Shown here: piece after piece, positions 52,444 through 60,628 of the stretch
Layout of the letters: each line of letters begins with the position of its first letter
Position numbering within the stretch: the stretch's first letter is position 1
NCBI RefSeq assembly: GCF_900199205.1
Contig: NZ_OBMJ01000001.1
Coordinates: 3,723,001 to 3,787,000, forward strand
DNA: 64,000 nt
Source of the DNA: Streptomyces sp. 1331.2
GTDB lineage: Bacteria > Actinomycetota > Actinomycetes > Streptomycetales > Streptomycetaceae
Reading direction: 5' to 3'
Notes under the pieces: generated by a model
Seen by the model: only the letters and a program-made list of their open reading frames with translations
Told to the model about the DNA's origin: nothing
The model's database searches: none
Translations under genes and position numbers: made by a program

Positions 52444-52508
52444 GGCGGGGTCCTCTCGTGGTGGTGGCAGGCCCGGGTGCGGTGGTGCTCCGGGGCACGA
52501 GAAGTAAA

Positions 52509-52548
52509 CTACACCGTGCAGGTCAGTGATTCAACTGCACCGTGCAGT
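52509..52548. promoter_or_regulatory. palindromic operator pair upstream of the hydrolase
   Basis: Perfect palindrome ACTGCAC-C-GTGCAGT at 52534-52548 and a near copy CTACACCGTGCAG at 52509-52521, 25 bases apart (centre to centre). Size and symmetry fit a TetR-type repressor pair. No TetR gene is adjacent. Confidence 0.55.
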
Positions 52549-52672
52549 GCAATTTGGTGGTGAAGGAGTGGCGCGGGAGTGGTGGGGGTGGAACTGTCCG
52601 TACCCGTTCGCCGTCCCAGGAGTGACGGAATCCCCGCCCGGGTTGAATGCCGGGAGGAGTACGGAGGGCCCT

Positions 52673-53392
52673 GTGCAGTCAGGTGGTGCCGAACTGAACG
52701 CCGGATGCCCGGGTGGTCGCCCCGGCCGTGCGCCGGCCGCGGCGGCCCGGTGGTCGGAGCCGGTCGCGAACGCGGAGCCGGGCGCGAAGGCGGAGGCGGG
52801 CGCGAAGGCGGAGGCGGGCGCGAACGCGGAGCCGGGCGCGGAGACGAGGGCAGAGTCCGGGCCGTGTTCGGGGTCGGCTTCGGGTGCGGGTCCGAGGGTG
52901 ACGGTCGATCAACTCGACGCCGCCGAGCGCTGCGAGACCCTGCTCCAGGACACCCTGGACGCCGTCGACCCGACGCCGGCCTGGCAGGAGGCCGCTCCCC
53001 GGGCGGGTGCGCGGCTGCCCCGGCCGGGGCTCGGGTCGGCGCGGTGCGGGTCGGACGTGCTCTGGTACGTCACTCGGGGGCGGGACATCCTCACCGTCGT
53101 CTCGCTGCCCCGACGGGCGCTGCTGGTGGGCGTGGTGGAGCGGCACTGGCGGCGGCGCGGCTGGACGATCACCTCGCTGGACACCGACTGGGACCGCCAC
53201 GGAGTCGCCGCGACCACTCCGGACGGCTACCGACTGGCGCTCAGGTTCGGCGAGTTGGGCGAGGCGGGGCTGACCGTGAGTTCGCCCGGAGTGGCCCGCT
53301 CGGAGCAAGTTCCGGTGCTGTCGGGGGACGGTGGTCGCGGCTCGGCGCCGCTGCCGTACGTGTGCTGCCCGTACTGGAGCGCGCTGGCGTAA
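52673..53392 (+). CDS. hypothetical protein with Ala/Glu-rich hexapeptide repeats, 239 aa
   Basis: From GTG 52673 with GGAGGG 4 bases upstream. Residues 32-58 are tandem GA(K/N)AE(A/P) hexapeptides, then a hinge to a folded domain (75-239): VDQLDAAERCETLLQDTLDAVDP, WYVTRGRDILTVVSLPRRALLVGVVERHWRRRGWTIT, GYRLALRFGELGEAGLTVSSP, and a Cys pair VCCPYW at the end. No signal peptide. Not recognised. The repeat may vary in length. Confidence 0.6.
   Translation: MQSGGAELNAGCPGGRPGRAPAAAARWSEPVANAEPGAKAEAGAKAEAGANAEPGAETRAESGPCSGSASGAGPRVTVDQLDAAERCETLLQDTLDAVDPTPAWQEAAPRAGARLPRPGLGSARCGSDVLWYVTRGRDILTVVSLPRRALLVGVVERHWRRRGWTITSLDTDWDRHGVAATTPDGYRLALRFGELGEAGLTVSSPGVARSEQVPVLSGDGGRGSAPLPYVCCPYWSALA
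52766..52837 (+). repeat. 18-bp imperfect tandem repeat (about 4 copies)
   Basis: Unit close to GGCGCGAAGGCGGAGGCG, encoding GAKAEA/GANAEP in the hypothetical protein. Copies differ at a few bases. Confidence 0.75.
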
Positions 53393-53884
53393 CGGCACAC
53401 CAGTGAAGAGGGAAGGGGACCGGGGGAGGCGTGGAGCGAGCCCCCCCGGACACGCTCCACGCCACCTCCACGAGCGGCTTCGGCGCTGCCGCTCCCCCCG
53501 ACACCCCGCCAAGCTCAGCCGTTCCCCCCTGGCAAACACCCTCCGGCGAGAGCGGTCCGCACCAGGCCCCGGCGAGCCCCCACCCGCGGGGACGTCGTTG
53601 ATCTCACGCTAACAAACCGCGTGGTTGGTTTGTCAATAGTGAAATCCACGAAAAATCCACATTGTGACGACCGTCCGGTACGGCCGTGAAAGGCGTCGGA
53701 CCAGGCAGTTGTGGGCCCGTCAGGGCGTCCGGCAGCCGGGCCGCGCACGCCGGGCCGGGGCGGGCGCCCGGTAGCGGACCGGCCCGGAATCCGACATTCC
53801 CAGCATCATGGCAGCACACAGTGACACCGCGCGAGCGCCCAGTGCAGCCGAGGAACGGCCTGTGCCGGGCGGGACCACCCCGGC

Positions 53885-54523
53885 TCAGCGCAGCAGCCGG
53901 CGCTCCTTGGCCACCGCCACCGCTCCCGCCCGGGTGTCCACGCCCAACTTGTCGTAGATCCGCCCGAGATGCGTCTTCACCGTCGCCTCGCTGATGAACA
54001 GCGCCCGCGCGATCTCCCGGTTGCCCAGCCCCTGCCCCAGCTGTTCGAGGATGTCCAGCTCGCGCTCGGTGAGCTGCGGCGCGGGCGTCCGCATCTGCGC
54101 CATCACCCGGGAGGCGACCGGCGGTGAGAGCACCGTCCGGCCCTGCGCGGCCGCGTGGACGGCGGCGAACAGCTCCTCCGGCCGTTCGGCCTTCAGCAGG
54201 TAGCCGGTGGCGCCCGCGGCGATCGCCCGGGTGATGTCGGCGTCCGTGTCGTACGTGGTGAGCACCAGGACGTAGGGCCCGCCCGGGGCGGCGGTGATCC
54301 GCCGAGTGGCCTCCACGCCGTCGATGCCGTCGCCGAGCTGGAGGTCCATCAGCACGACCTGCGGCGCCAGCCGGGCGGCCAGGGCGACGGCCTCCTCCCC
54401 GGTGCTGGCCTCGCCGACCACCTCGATGTCGCCCGCGCTGGCGAGCAGGGCCAGCAGTCCGGCCCGGACCACCGCGTGGTCATCGCAGACCAGCAGCCGG
54501 ACGGGGGAGGCGGCGGTGTTCAT
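53885..54523 (-). CDS. NarL-type response regulator (SenR-like)
   Basis: 212 aa. Receiver (residues 8-125) with DD near 15-16, phospho-acceptor Asp in VVLMDLQLGDG, Thr in LVLTTYD and Lys in YLLKAER; LuxR HTH at about 150-207 (LTERELDILEQLGQGLGNREIARALFISEATVKTHLGRIYDKLG). Its ATG overlaps the kinase stop by 4 bases. With the adjacent HbpS-like gene this resembles SenR of the HbpS-SenS-SenR redox/haem sensing system of Streptomyces. Confidence 0.88.
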   Translation of the reverse strand: MNTAASPVRLLVCDDHAVVRAGLLALLASAGDIEVVGEASTGEEAVALAARLAPQVVLMDLQLGDGIDGVEATRRITAAPGGPYVLVLTTYDTDADITRAIAAGATGYLLKAERPEELFAAVHAAAQGRTVLSPPVASRVMAQMRTPAPQLTERELDILEQLGQGLGNREIARALFISEATVKTHLGRIYDKLGVDTRAGAVAVAKERRLLR

Positions 54524-55748
54524 CGGTGCTCCAGGGGGATCGCGGCGGAGACGACGGTGCCCTCGCCGGGGGTGCTCTCCACGGTCAGCGTGCCACCCAG
54601 CTGCCGCAGCCGGGCGCGCATCGCGGGCAGTCCGTGGCCGCGGACGCCCCCGGGGCCGGCTGCGTCCGGGTCGAAGCCCCGCCCGTCGTCGGCGATGTCC
54701 AGGACGACCTGGTCGCCCAGGAAGGACAGCGTGATCGCCGCGGCCGAGGCCCCGGCGTGCTCGCGGACGTTGGCCAGCGCGCCCTGGGCGATCCGCAGCA
54801 GCGCGGACTGCGCCGCGGCCGGCAGCGGTACGGGCGTGCCGTCCAGGTGGAAGCGGACCGGCAGCCCGCTCTCGGCGGACTCCCGCCCGGCCAGCGACGC
54901 CAGCGCCCGGTCGAGTGCCCGGCCGTCGGCCAGCTCGGCCGGCGCGAGGTCGTGGACGAAGCGGCGGGCCTCGGCCAGGTTCCGGGCGGCCACCTCGGCG
55001 GCCGTACGGACGTGGCTGCGGGCGGTCGTCGGGTCGGCGTCCCAGGTGCGCTCGGCGGCCTGCAGCAGCATCTGCTGACTGGACAGGCCCTGCGCCAGGG
55101 TGTCGTGGATCTCCATCGCCAGCCGTTCGCGCTCGGCCAGGGTGCCCTCCCGCCGCTCGGTGGCGGCGAGTTCGCGCCGGGTGCGGACCAGGTCGGTGAT
55201 CAGCGCGCGCTGCCGGGCGGCCTGCCGGGCCATGAAGAGGAAGACGCCGGTGGCGAGCGCGGCCACCGCGGGGGCAGCAGCACGAGAGTGGCGTCCACCC
55301 CACCGGGCAGCCGGACCTCGGCGATCACCACCAGCAGGGTCAGGGCGCCCACCAGCGGGATCGCCGCCTTCGCGGGCAGCGCCCGCAGCGCGGTATAGAC
55401 CAGTGGGACGGCGCACCAGGCGAAGCTCGGCGCGAGCAGCACCAGCACCACCCAGAGCACGACCACCAGCGCCAGCGGCCACCGTCGGCGTCGGCCCGTC
55501 GGGGTCGGCCGGTGGTGGTCGAGCCAGGAGCCGGCGGGCTGGGCGACGGCCAGGGCGGCGCTCAGCCCGATCACCCAGGGGGCCTGGGAGCTGCCGGAGT
55601 GATGGGTGAGGTAGCGGTTGAGCGCGGCCGCGAGCAGCACCACGAAGGCGGAGTCCAGCAGCAGCGCCAGCCGGCCCGCGTCCGGATCCCCGGCGTCGCG
55701 GCCGGGTCCGGGGCCGACGGCAGGGCCGGCGGGGCGGGGCTGTGGCAC
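54520..55748 (-). pseudogene. SenS-like sensor kinase with a frameshift
   Basis: Two frames together make one complete kinase. From GTG 55748 (AGGAG 6 bases upstream) the first frame gives five TM helices (SAFVVLLAAALNRYL, VIGLSAALAVAQPAG, LALVVVLWVVLVLLAP, FAWCAVPLVYTALRAL, IPLVGALTLLVVIAEV). At a five-G tract (55270-55274 on the plus strand) the coding frame shifts by one; one extra G restores VDATLVLLPP into AVAALATGVFLFMARQAARQ. The second frame carries HisKA_3 (LAMEIHDTLAQGLSSQQM, H-box His), and HATPase (NVREHAGASAAAITL, DIADDGRGFDPD, GHGLPAMRARL). A true pseudogene, a phase-variable tract or a sequencing error are all possible. Confidence 0.85.
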
Positions 55749-56039
55749 GGGTGGCTCCTGCTCGGACGGGCGGTGCACGGGCGGTGCGCGGGCGGGCGTC
55801 CGCACTGACCTGCGCCGATCCCTCGATCGTGACCCGTCCGGCCCGGTGTCGCATCAGCCGATCGGTTGACGCCGCCGTCCCCCGTCGTGCCCGGACGCTC
55901 GCGCCGGACCGTCGATGTGGCAGCGCCGCCCCCGGCCGGAGGATCGAAGCATGCCGCCGGGCGACCCCCTTTTGACCCGGCGGCCCCGATCCCCCGCACC
56001 ACCCCGCACCGACCCCGTAGACCGTCGAGGAGCTGGACC

Positions 56040-56600
56040 ATGAAGAAGACCTCCGTGCGCACCCGGGTGCTGACCGGCACCGTCGCCGCCGCGGCGCTCG
56101 CCGCCGCCACCGTGGGAGCGGTCTCGGCGAGCGCCGAGACCTCCGAGACTCCGGCCGCCCCGGCCGCCGTGAAGGTCGACACCCAGAACAAGAACCTCGC
56201 CGAAAGCACCGGCCTGACCATCGACGCCGCCACCCGCGCCGCCCAGGCCGCCCTGGACGCGGCGAACAAGGCCGGCCAGCACGTCTCGGTCGCGGTCGTC
56301 GACCGGGACGGTGTCACCCGGGTGCTGCTCAAGGGCGACGGTTCCGGCCCGCAGGCCCCGGTGTCGGCCGAGCGCAAGGCCTTCACCGCGGTCTCCTGGA
56401 ACGCGCCGACCTCGGAGCTGGCCAAGCGCCTGGCCCAGGCCCCGAACCTCAAGGACATCCCGGGCACGCTGTTCCTGGCCGGCGGCGCCCCGGTGCAGTC
56501 CAAGGGCGCTCCGGTCGCGGCCGTCGGTGTCGCGGGCGCGCCCAGTGGGGACCTGGACGAGCAGTTCGCGCAGGCCGGTGTCGCCGCCCTGGCCAAGTGA
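56040..56600 (+). CDS. hbpS: secreted haem-binding HbpS-like protein (DUF336/GlcG fold)
   Basis: 186 aa from ATG 56040 with GAGGAG 6-7 bases upstream. Sec signal peptide (KKTSVRTRVLTGTVAAAALAAATVGAVSASAET). The mature part is a GlcG/HbpS domain: LTIDAATRAAQAALDAANKAGQHVSVAVVDRDGVTRVLLKGDGSG, SAERKAFTAVSWNAPTSELAKR, and LFLAGGAPVQSKGAPVAAVGVAGAPSGDLDEQFAQAG. In S. reticuli, HbpS octamers bind haem outside the cell and signal to SenS-SenR. Divergent from the SenS-like gene with 291 bases between. Confidence 0.85.
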   Translation: MKKTSVRTRVLTGTVAAAALAAATVGAVSASAETSETPAAPAAVKVDTQNKNLAESTGLTIDAATRAAQAALDAANKAGQHVSVAVVDRDGVTRVLLKGDGSGPQAPVSAERKAFTAVSWNAPTSELAKRLAQAPNLKDIPGTLFLAGGAPVQSKGAPVAAVGVAGAPSGDLDEQFAQAGVAALAK

Positions 56601-56797
56601 GCCGTAGCCGGGCCGGGTCAGCCGGACCCGGCCGAGTGAGCCGTACCCGACCGGTCGGTCCGTCCCGTGCCCCGGGACGGCCGGCCGGCCGGGCCGTTGA
56701 CTCGTTCGGGTGAACGCAGGGAGGGTCGCCGCAGAACACGGGGTGACCCTTCGAAAAGCCGGTGCCGCTGTCAGTGCCGCGTGGCAGGCTTCCCGGT

Positions 56798-57223
56798 ATG
56801 ACGGCGTGGACCCTCAACGACATCGAACGTGCGATCCGCTCCTCCTGGGGCGTCGACACCTGTGCGCCCGAGGACCTGGCCCACTGGCATCCCGACAATC
56901 CCGCCCGCGGCCAGTGCGGGGTCACGGCGATGGTGGTGCACGACCTCCTCGGCGGCGAGCTGATGATGGGCGAGGTGCACGTCGACGGCGTCCGGACGGA
57001 CCTCCACTGGTGGAACCGCTTCGCGACGGGCTTCGAGATCGACCTCACCCGCGAGCAGTTCGGGCCCGACGAGCTGGTCGGCCCCGGCCGCCCGGTCGCC
57101 CGCCCGGCCCGCCCGGGCCGGCTGCAGGCCCAGTACGAGCTGCTGCGCAGCCGGGTGGTCGCCGAGCTGGAGCGCGGAGCGGCCGTGCACCGCACCCGGT
57201 TGCCGGCCCACGCCTGCGCCTGA
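56798..57223 (+). CDS. YunG-like protein
   Basis: 141 aa from ATG 56798. CAPEDLAHWHPDNPARGQCGVTAMVVHDLLGGELMMGEVHVDG and DLHWWNRFATGFEIDLTREQFG match the YunG family of Bacillus and actinobacteria, with conserved W-x-P-x-N-P-x-x-GQC; the Cys and His suggest a papain/transglutaminase-like site. Function unknown. No ribosome-binding site; CAGGCT 7 bases upstream suggests leaderless expression. Confidence 0.75.
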   Translation: MTAWTLNDIERAIRSSWGVDTCAPEDLAHWHPDNPARGQCGVTAMVVHDLLGGELMMGEVHVDGVRTDLHWWNRFATGFEIDLTREQFGPDELVGPGRPVARPARPGRLQAQYELLRSRVVAELERGAAVHRTRLPAHACA

Positions 57224-57355
57224 GCAGTCTGAGCAGCCCGATCATCCGGCCCGGCCCGCGCACCCCCGGCTCCCCGCGCACCTGCAGGGCCGGGCCGTTC
57301 GCGTTCTGACGTACAGTCGGCCGCAGTGATCGACGGCGACGACGGGAGTGCACCG

Positions 57356-58240
57356 ATGGCCGGAACGACGGTCGGTTTCGTGGGGCTGGGCGCGATGGGC
57401 CGGGGCATGGCCGGGAGCCTGCTGCGGGCCGGTCACACCGTACGGGTCTGGAACCGCTCGCCCGAGCCGGTGGCCGAGATGGTGGCCGAGGGGGCGGAGG
57501 CGGCCGGCTCGCTCGACGAGGTCTTCGCCGCCGACACGGTGGTCTCCATGCTCGCGAACGACGACGCCGTCGAACGGCTGCTGCTCGACCCCGCCCTGCT
57601 GGCCGACGCCACGGCGACCCTGCACGTCAACATGGCCACCGTCTCGCTCGCCCTCGCCGAACGGGCCGAGGCGCTGCACGCCGAGCACGGCATCGGCTAC
57701 GTCGCCGCGCCCGTCCTCGGCCGTCCGCCGGTCGCCGCGGAGGGCCGGCTGAACATCCTGGCCGCGGGGCAGGCGGACCTGCTGGCCCGGGCCGAGCCGC
57801 TGTTCGCCGCGATGGGCCAGCGCACCTGGCACTTCGGAGAGAGCCCGCGGCAGGCCAACACCGCCAAGATCAGCACCAACTTCCTGCTGGCCTGCGCGAT
57901 CGAGTCGATGGCGGAGGCGTGCAGCCTGGCCGACGCCAACGGTGTCCGGCCGACCGACCTGATCGAGATGCTCACCGGCACGCTCTTCCCCGGGCCGGTC
58001 TACTCCGGCTACGGCGCGATGGTGGCCGAACGGCGCTACGAGCCGGCCGGGTTCCGGCTGCCGCTCGGACTCAAGGACGTCGGCCTCGCGCTGGACGCGG
58101 GGGCCGCGCGGCACGTCCCGCTGCCGTTCGGCAGCATCCTGCGGGACGCCTTCCTGGACGCGCTGGCCCACGGCGACGGGGACAAGGACTGGGCGGCGGT
58201 CGCGGGCGTCGCCCGCCGCCGGGCCGGGCTGCCCGAATGA
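57356..58240 (+). CDS. NAD(P)-dependent beta-hydroxyacid dehydrogenase family oxidoreductase
   Basis: 294 aa from ATG 57356 (GGGAG 7 bases upstream); GTG 57326 is open in frame with TACAGT in leaderless position and is an alternative. GxGxxG dinucleotide site TVGFVGLGAMGRGMAGSLLRAGHTVRVWNRS, VSMLANDDAVERLLL, GIGYVAAPVLGRPPVAAEG, and the catalytic Lys region NTAKISTNFLLACAIESMAEA. Imine reductase/3-hydroxyisobutyrate dehydrogenase type; substrate unknown. Confidence 0.9.
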   Translation: MAGTTVGFVGLGAMGRGMAGSLLRAGHTVRVWNRSPEPVAEMVAEGAEAAGSLDEVFAADTVVSMLANDDAVERLLLDPALLADATATLHVNMATVSLALAERAEALHAEHGIGYVAAPVLGRPPVAAEGRLNILAAGQADLLARAEPLFAAMGQRTWHFGESPRQANTAKISTNFLLACAIESMAEACSLADANGVRPTDLIEMLTGTLFPGPVYSGYGAMVAERRYEPAGFRLPLGLKDVGLALDAGAARHVPLPFGSILRDAFLDALAHGDGDKDWAAVAGVARRRAGLPE

Positions 58241-58337
58241 CGGCCGTCTGACGGTCACCCGGGGCGCGCGCGTGGAATAACCGGCGCGCGGCGGCTGCTC
58301 GCACCTCCGTCCGCAGCACCTGACCGGGGGAGTCCCG

Positions 58338-58988
58338 ATGCCTGAGCAGCCGTCCGCGCAGCCCGCCGAGCAGCCGTCCGACCAGCGCGTCGACCTGCAG
58401 CCCGACTCGCAGCCCGACTCGCAGTCCCGGAGCGAGGCGCCGCGGCGCTTCCTGTTCCTCGACGCCAGCGCCCGCGTCGACGGCAACTCCGCTCGCCTGG
58501 CCCGGCTGGCCGCCGAGTCCAGCCTGCCCGTCGGGGCGGAGCAGCGCTGGCTGCGGCTGAGCGAGCACCCGCTGCCGCCGTTCCAGGACCTGCGGCACAC
58601 CGGTGACGGCCGCTACCCCGAGCCGGTCGGCCACGAGCGGACCCTCTTGGACGCCACGCTGGCGGCCACCGACCTGGTCTTCGTGGCACCGCTCTACTGG
58701 TACTCGCTGCCGACCACCGCCAAGCTCTACCTGGACTACTGGTCCGCCTGGTTCCGGGTGCCCGGGGTGGACTTCCGGGCCGGGATGCGCGGCGGCACCA
58801 TCTGGGGCGTCACCGTCCTCGCCGGCGGCGGCGAGAAGGCCGACCCGCTGATCGGCACGCTCCGGCTGACCGCCGAGTACATGGACATGCGCTGGGGCGG
58901 CGCGCTGCTCGGCAACGGCACCCGCCCGGGGGACGTGCTGCGCGACGAGCGGGCGCTGGTCGCGGCCAAGTCCTTCTTCGCGGGCTGA
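58338..58988 (+). CDS. flavodoxin-like NAD(P)H-dependent reductase
   Basis: 216 aa. A disordered Gln/Ser/Asp-rich N-terminus (about 34 residues) precedes a flavodoxin fold: RFLFLDASARVDGNSARLARLA (phosphate loop), FVAPLYWYSLPTTAKLYLDYW (FMN ring contact), GGTIWGVTVLAGGGEKADPLIGTLRLTAEYMDMRW. FMN or FAD reductase of the NADPH-dependent family; electron acceptor unknown. It follows the dehydrogenase gene by 97 bases and may be co-expressed. Confidence 0.85.
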   Translation: MPEQPSAQPAEQPSDQRVDLQPDSQPDSQSRSEAPRRFLFLDASARVDGNSARLARLAAESSLPVGAEQRWLRLSEHPLPPFQDLRHTGDGRYPEPVGHERTLLDATLAATDLVFVAPLYWYSLPTTAKLYLDYWSAWFRVPGVDFRAGMRGGTIWGVTVLAGGGEKADPLIGTLRLTAEYMDMRWGGALLGNGTRPGDVLRDERALVAAKSFFAG

Positions 58989-59334
58989 CACCCGCCGGCC
59001 CGGCCGCGCCCGCGCGCGGCCTGACACCCGCCGCCACGGCCGCGCCCGCAGCCCGACAGGTGTCGGCGCGGCCGTGCGTGCGGTACGGTCCTCCCGGCGT
59101 GTACCCGTCACCCTCCGGTCATCATTTGGCAAAGCACAAAAGCCTTGCGAAAGGACGGAGTTGGACGAACCGGGCGCCCCTCCTCCAAGCCTCTGTCACA
59201 GTGCGGCACCCGCCTTCCGGAGCGACCGCGTCGTTCGGTACTCTCCGTCGCACTTTCAGCTTCGCGGGGGGACGCGGCGTCCACGGCCACCCCTCGCGCC
59301 CGGGCCTCGCCCGGAAACGTCCGTGAGGTCTCCC
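58989..59334. other. intergenic, upstream of the wall protein
   Basis: 346 bases. A relatively AT-rich stretch (59120-59160, CATCATTTGGCAAAGCACAAAAGCCTTGCGAAAGG) likely contains the promoter of the next gene, leaving a leader of 150-200 bases. No riboswitch fold was recognised and no gene is apparent. Confidence 0.4.
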
Positions 59335-60471
59335 TTGTCCATACGTCGCAGTCTTGCCCTCGCCGGTGCCGCCGCGCTCGCGTCCTCGCTCGTGCTGGCC
59401 GGCGCCCAGGGCGCCATGGCCGTCGGCACCACCGGCTCCCCGACCGCCGCCGCCCCGGCCGAGAAGGCGGGCCACCAGGCCCTCGACCTCTCGGTGCGCG
59501 GTGTGCCCGGCACCTTCTTCGCCGGTGGCGACGCCCGCGAGTTCACCTACCGGATCGACAACTCGACGAAGACCGACTTCGTCGCCTACCCGATGCTGAA
59601 GTTCAAGAACAAGGCGGGCTCGCTCGCCGCGAAGGACCTCAAGCTGGAGTACCAGCTGCCGGCCGGGCTCCCCGGTGGCGGCACCTGGAAGACCGCCGTC
59701 GTCGCCCCCGGCGGCGGCGACGGTGACGACAGCGCCGTGCTGATGTTCCTCGGCGGTGTCACCGACGGCGGCAACGCCGCCGATGACGCGCTGCTCTACG
59801 TCGCCCAGGGCAAGACCCTGGACATCAAGGTCCGCGCCTCCTTCACCAAGGACGCCCCGCTGGGCAAGGCCGGTGTGGTGCCGGTGGTCTTCTCGGCCGA
59901 CGCCAACGACGACCACGACAACGGCCACTTCAGCTGCGACGGGATCAAGGGCGCCGGCTTCACCATCAAGGCAGGCGGCGGCAACCCCAGCCCGACCCCC
60001 ACCCCGACCAAGACCGGCAAGCCGACCCCGACGCCGACCCACACGGCGACCTCCAGCGCATCGCCGACCGCCTCCCCGACGGCGACCGCGACGGCCACGT
60101 CGACGCCCACCACCGCGCCGACCACGCCCACCACCGCGCCGACCACCCCGGCCACCGGCACCGCGTCGCCGTCCGCCTCGCCGTCCGACTCCGGTTCGCC
60201 GACCGCCCCGGTCCCGTCCGGCGACAGCAGCAGCGATGCCCCGCAGCCGATCGACTTCCCGGTGCAGAACCCGACCGTCACCCCGCCGGCGATCACCCCG
60301 GGCGGCGTCAGCAAGGCCAAGACCTCCGCGGCCGCCGCGGACAAGTCGCTCGCGACCACCGGTGGCGGCGATCACACCACCGCGATCGCGGCCACCGGCG
60401 GTGCCGTCCTGGTCGCCGGTGTCGGCACCCTCGTGGTGCTGCGCCGCCGCAAGGCCGGCCAGCAGGGCTGA
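59335..60471 (+). CDS. LAXTG-anchored cell wall protein
   Basis: 378 aa from TTG 59335 with GAGG 7 bases upstream; GTG 59323 lacks a site. Signal peptide (IRRSLALAGAAALASSLVLAGAQGAMA), an exported beta-rich domain (residues 40-205, DLSVRGVPGTFFAGGDAREFTYRIDNSTKTDFVAYPML), then a Thr/Pro/Ser-rich stalk (215-300, PTPTPTKTGKPTPTPTHTA-type repeats), and the sortase signal LATTG (339-343), a hydrophobic helix and RRRK. Sortase E in Streptomyces uses LAXTG, so the protein should be covalently attached to peptidoglycan. Ligand unknown. Confidence 0.88.
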   Translation: MSIRRSLALAGAAALASSLVLAGAQGAMAVGTTGSPTAAAPAEKAGHQALDLSVRGVPGTFFAGGDAREFTYRIDNSTKTDFVAYPMLKFKNKAGSLAAKDLKLEYQLPAGLPGGGTWKTAVVAPGGGDGDDSAVLMFLGGVTDGGNAADDALLYVAQGKTLDIKVRASFTKDAPLGKAGVVPVVFSADANDDHDNGHFSCDGIKGAGFTIKAGGGNPSPTPTPTKTGKPTPTPTHTATSSASPTASPTATATATSTPTTAPTTPTTAPTTPATGTASPSASPSDSGSPTAPVPSGDSSSDAPQPIDFPVQNPTVTPPAITPGGVSKAKTSAAAADKSLATTGGGDHTTAIAATGGAVLVAGVGTLVVLRRRKAGQQG

Positions 60472-60628
60472 CCCCCAGAGGGGCCCCCAGGGCCCCAGGG
60501 GGCGACTCGTCGAGTACCCCGTGCCGCCCGCACCCGTCCACCGGACGGACCGGCGGGCGGCACGGACGGTACTCCTCCGTCACATAGGATGTCCGGCCGG
60601 AGGGGGCGGAACGGCGGGGAGAGGACAG

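Noticed and set aside
55571..56596. 341-codon minus-strand frame over hbpS
   Set aside because: Antisense shadow; HbpS has signal peptide, ribosome-binding site and homology.
59100..59334. Possible riboswitch in the leader of the wall protein
   Set aside because: No recognisable aptamer core.
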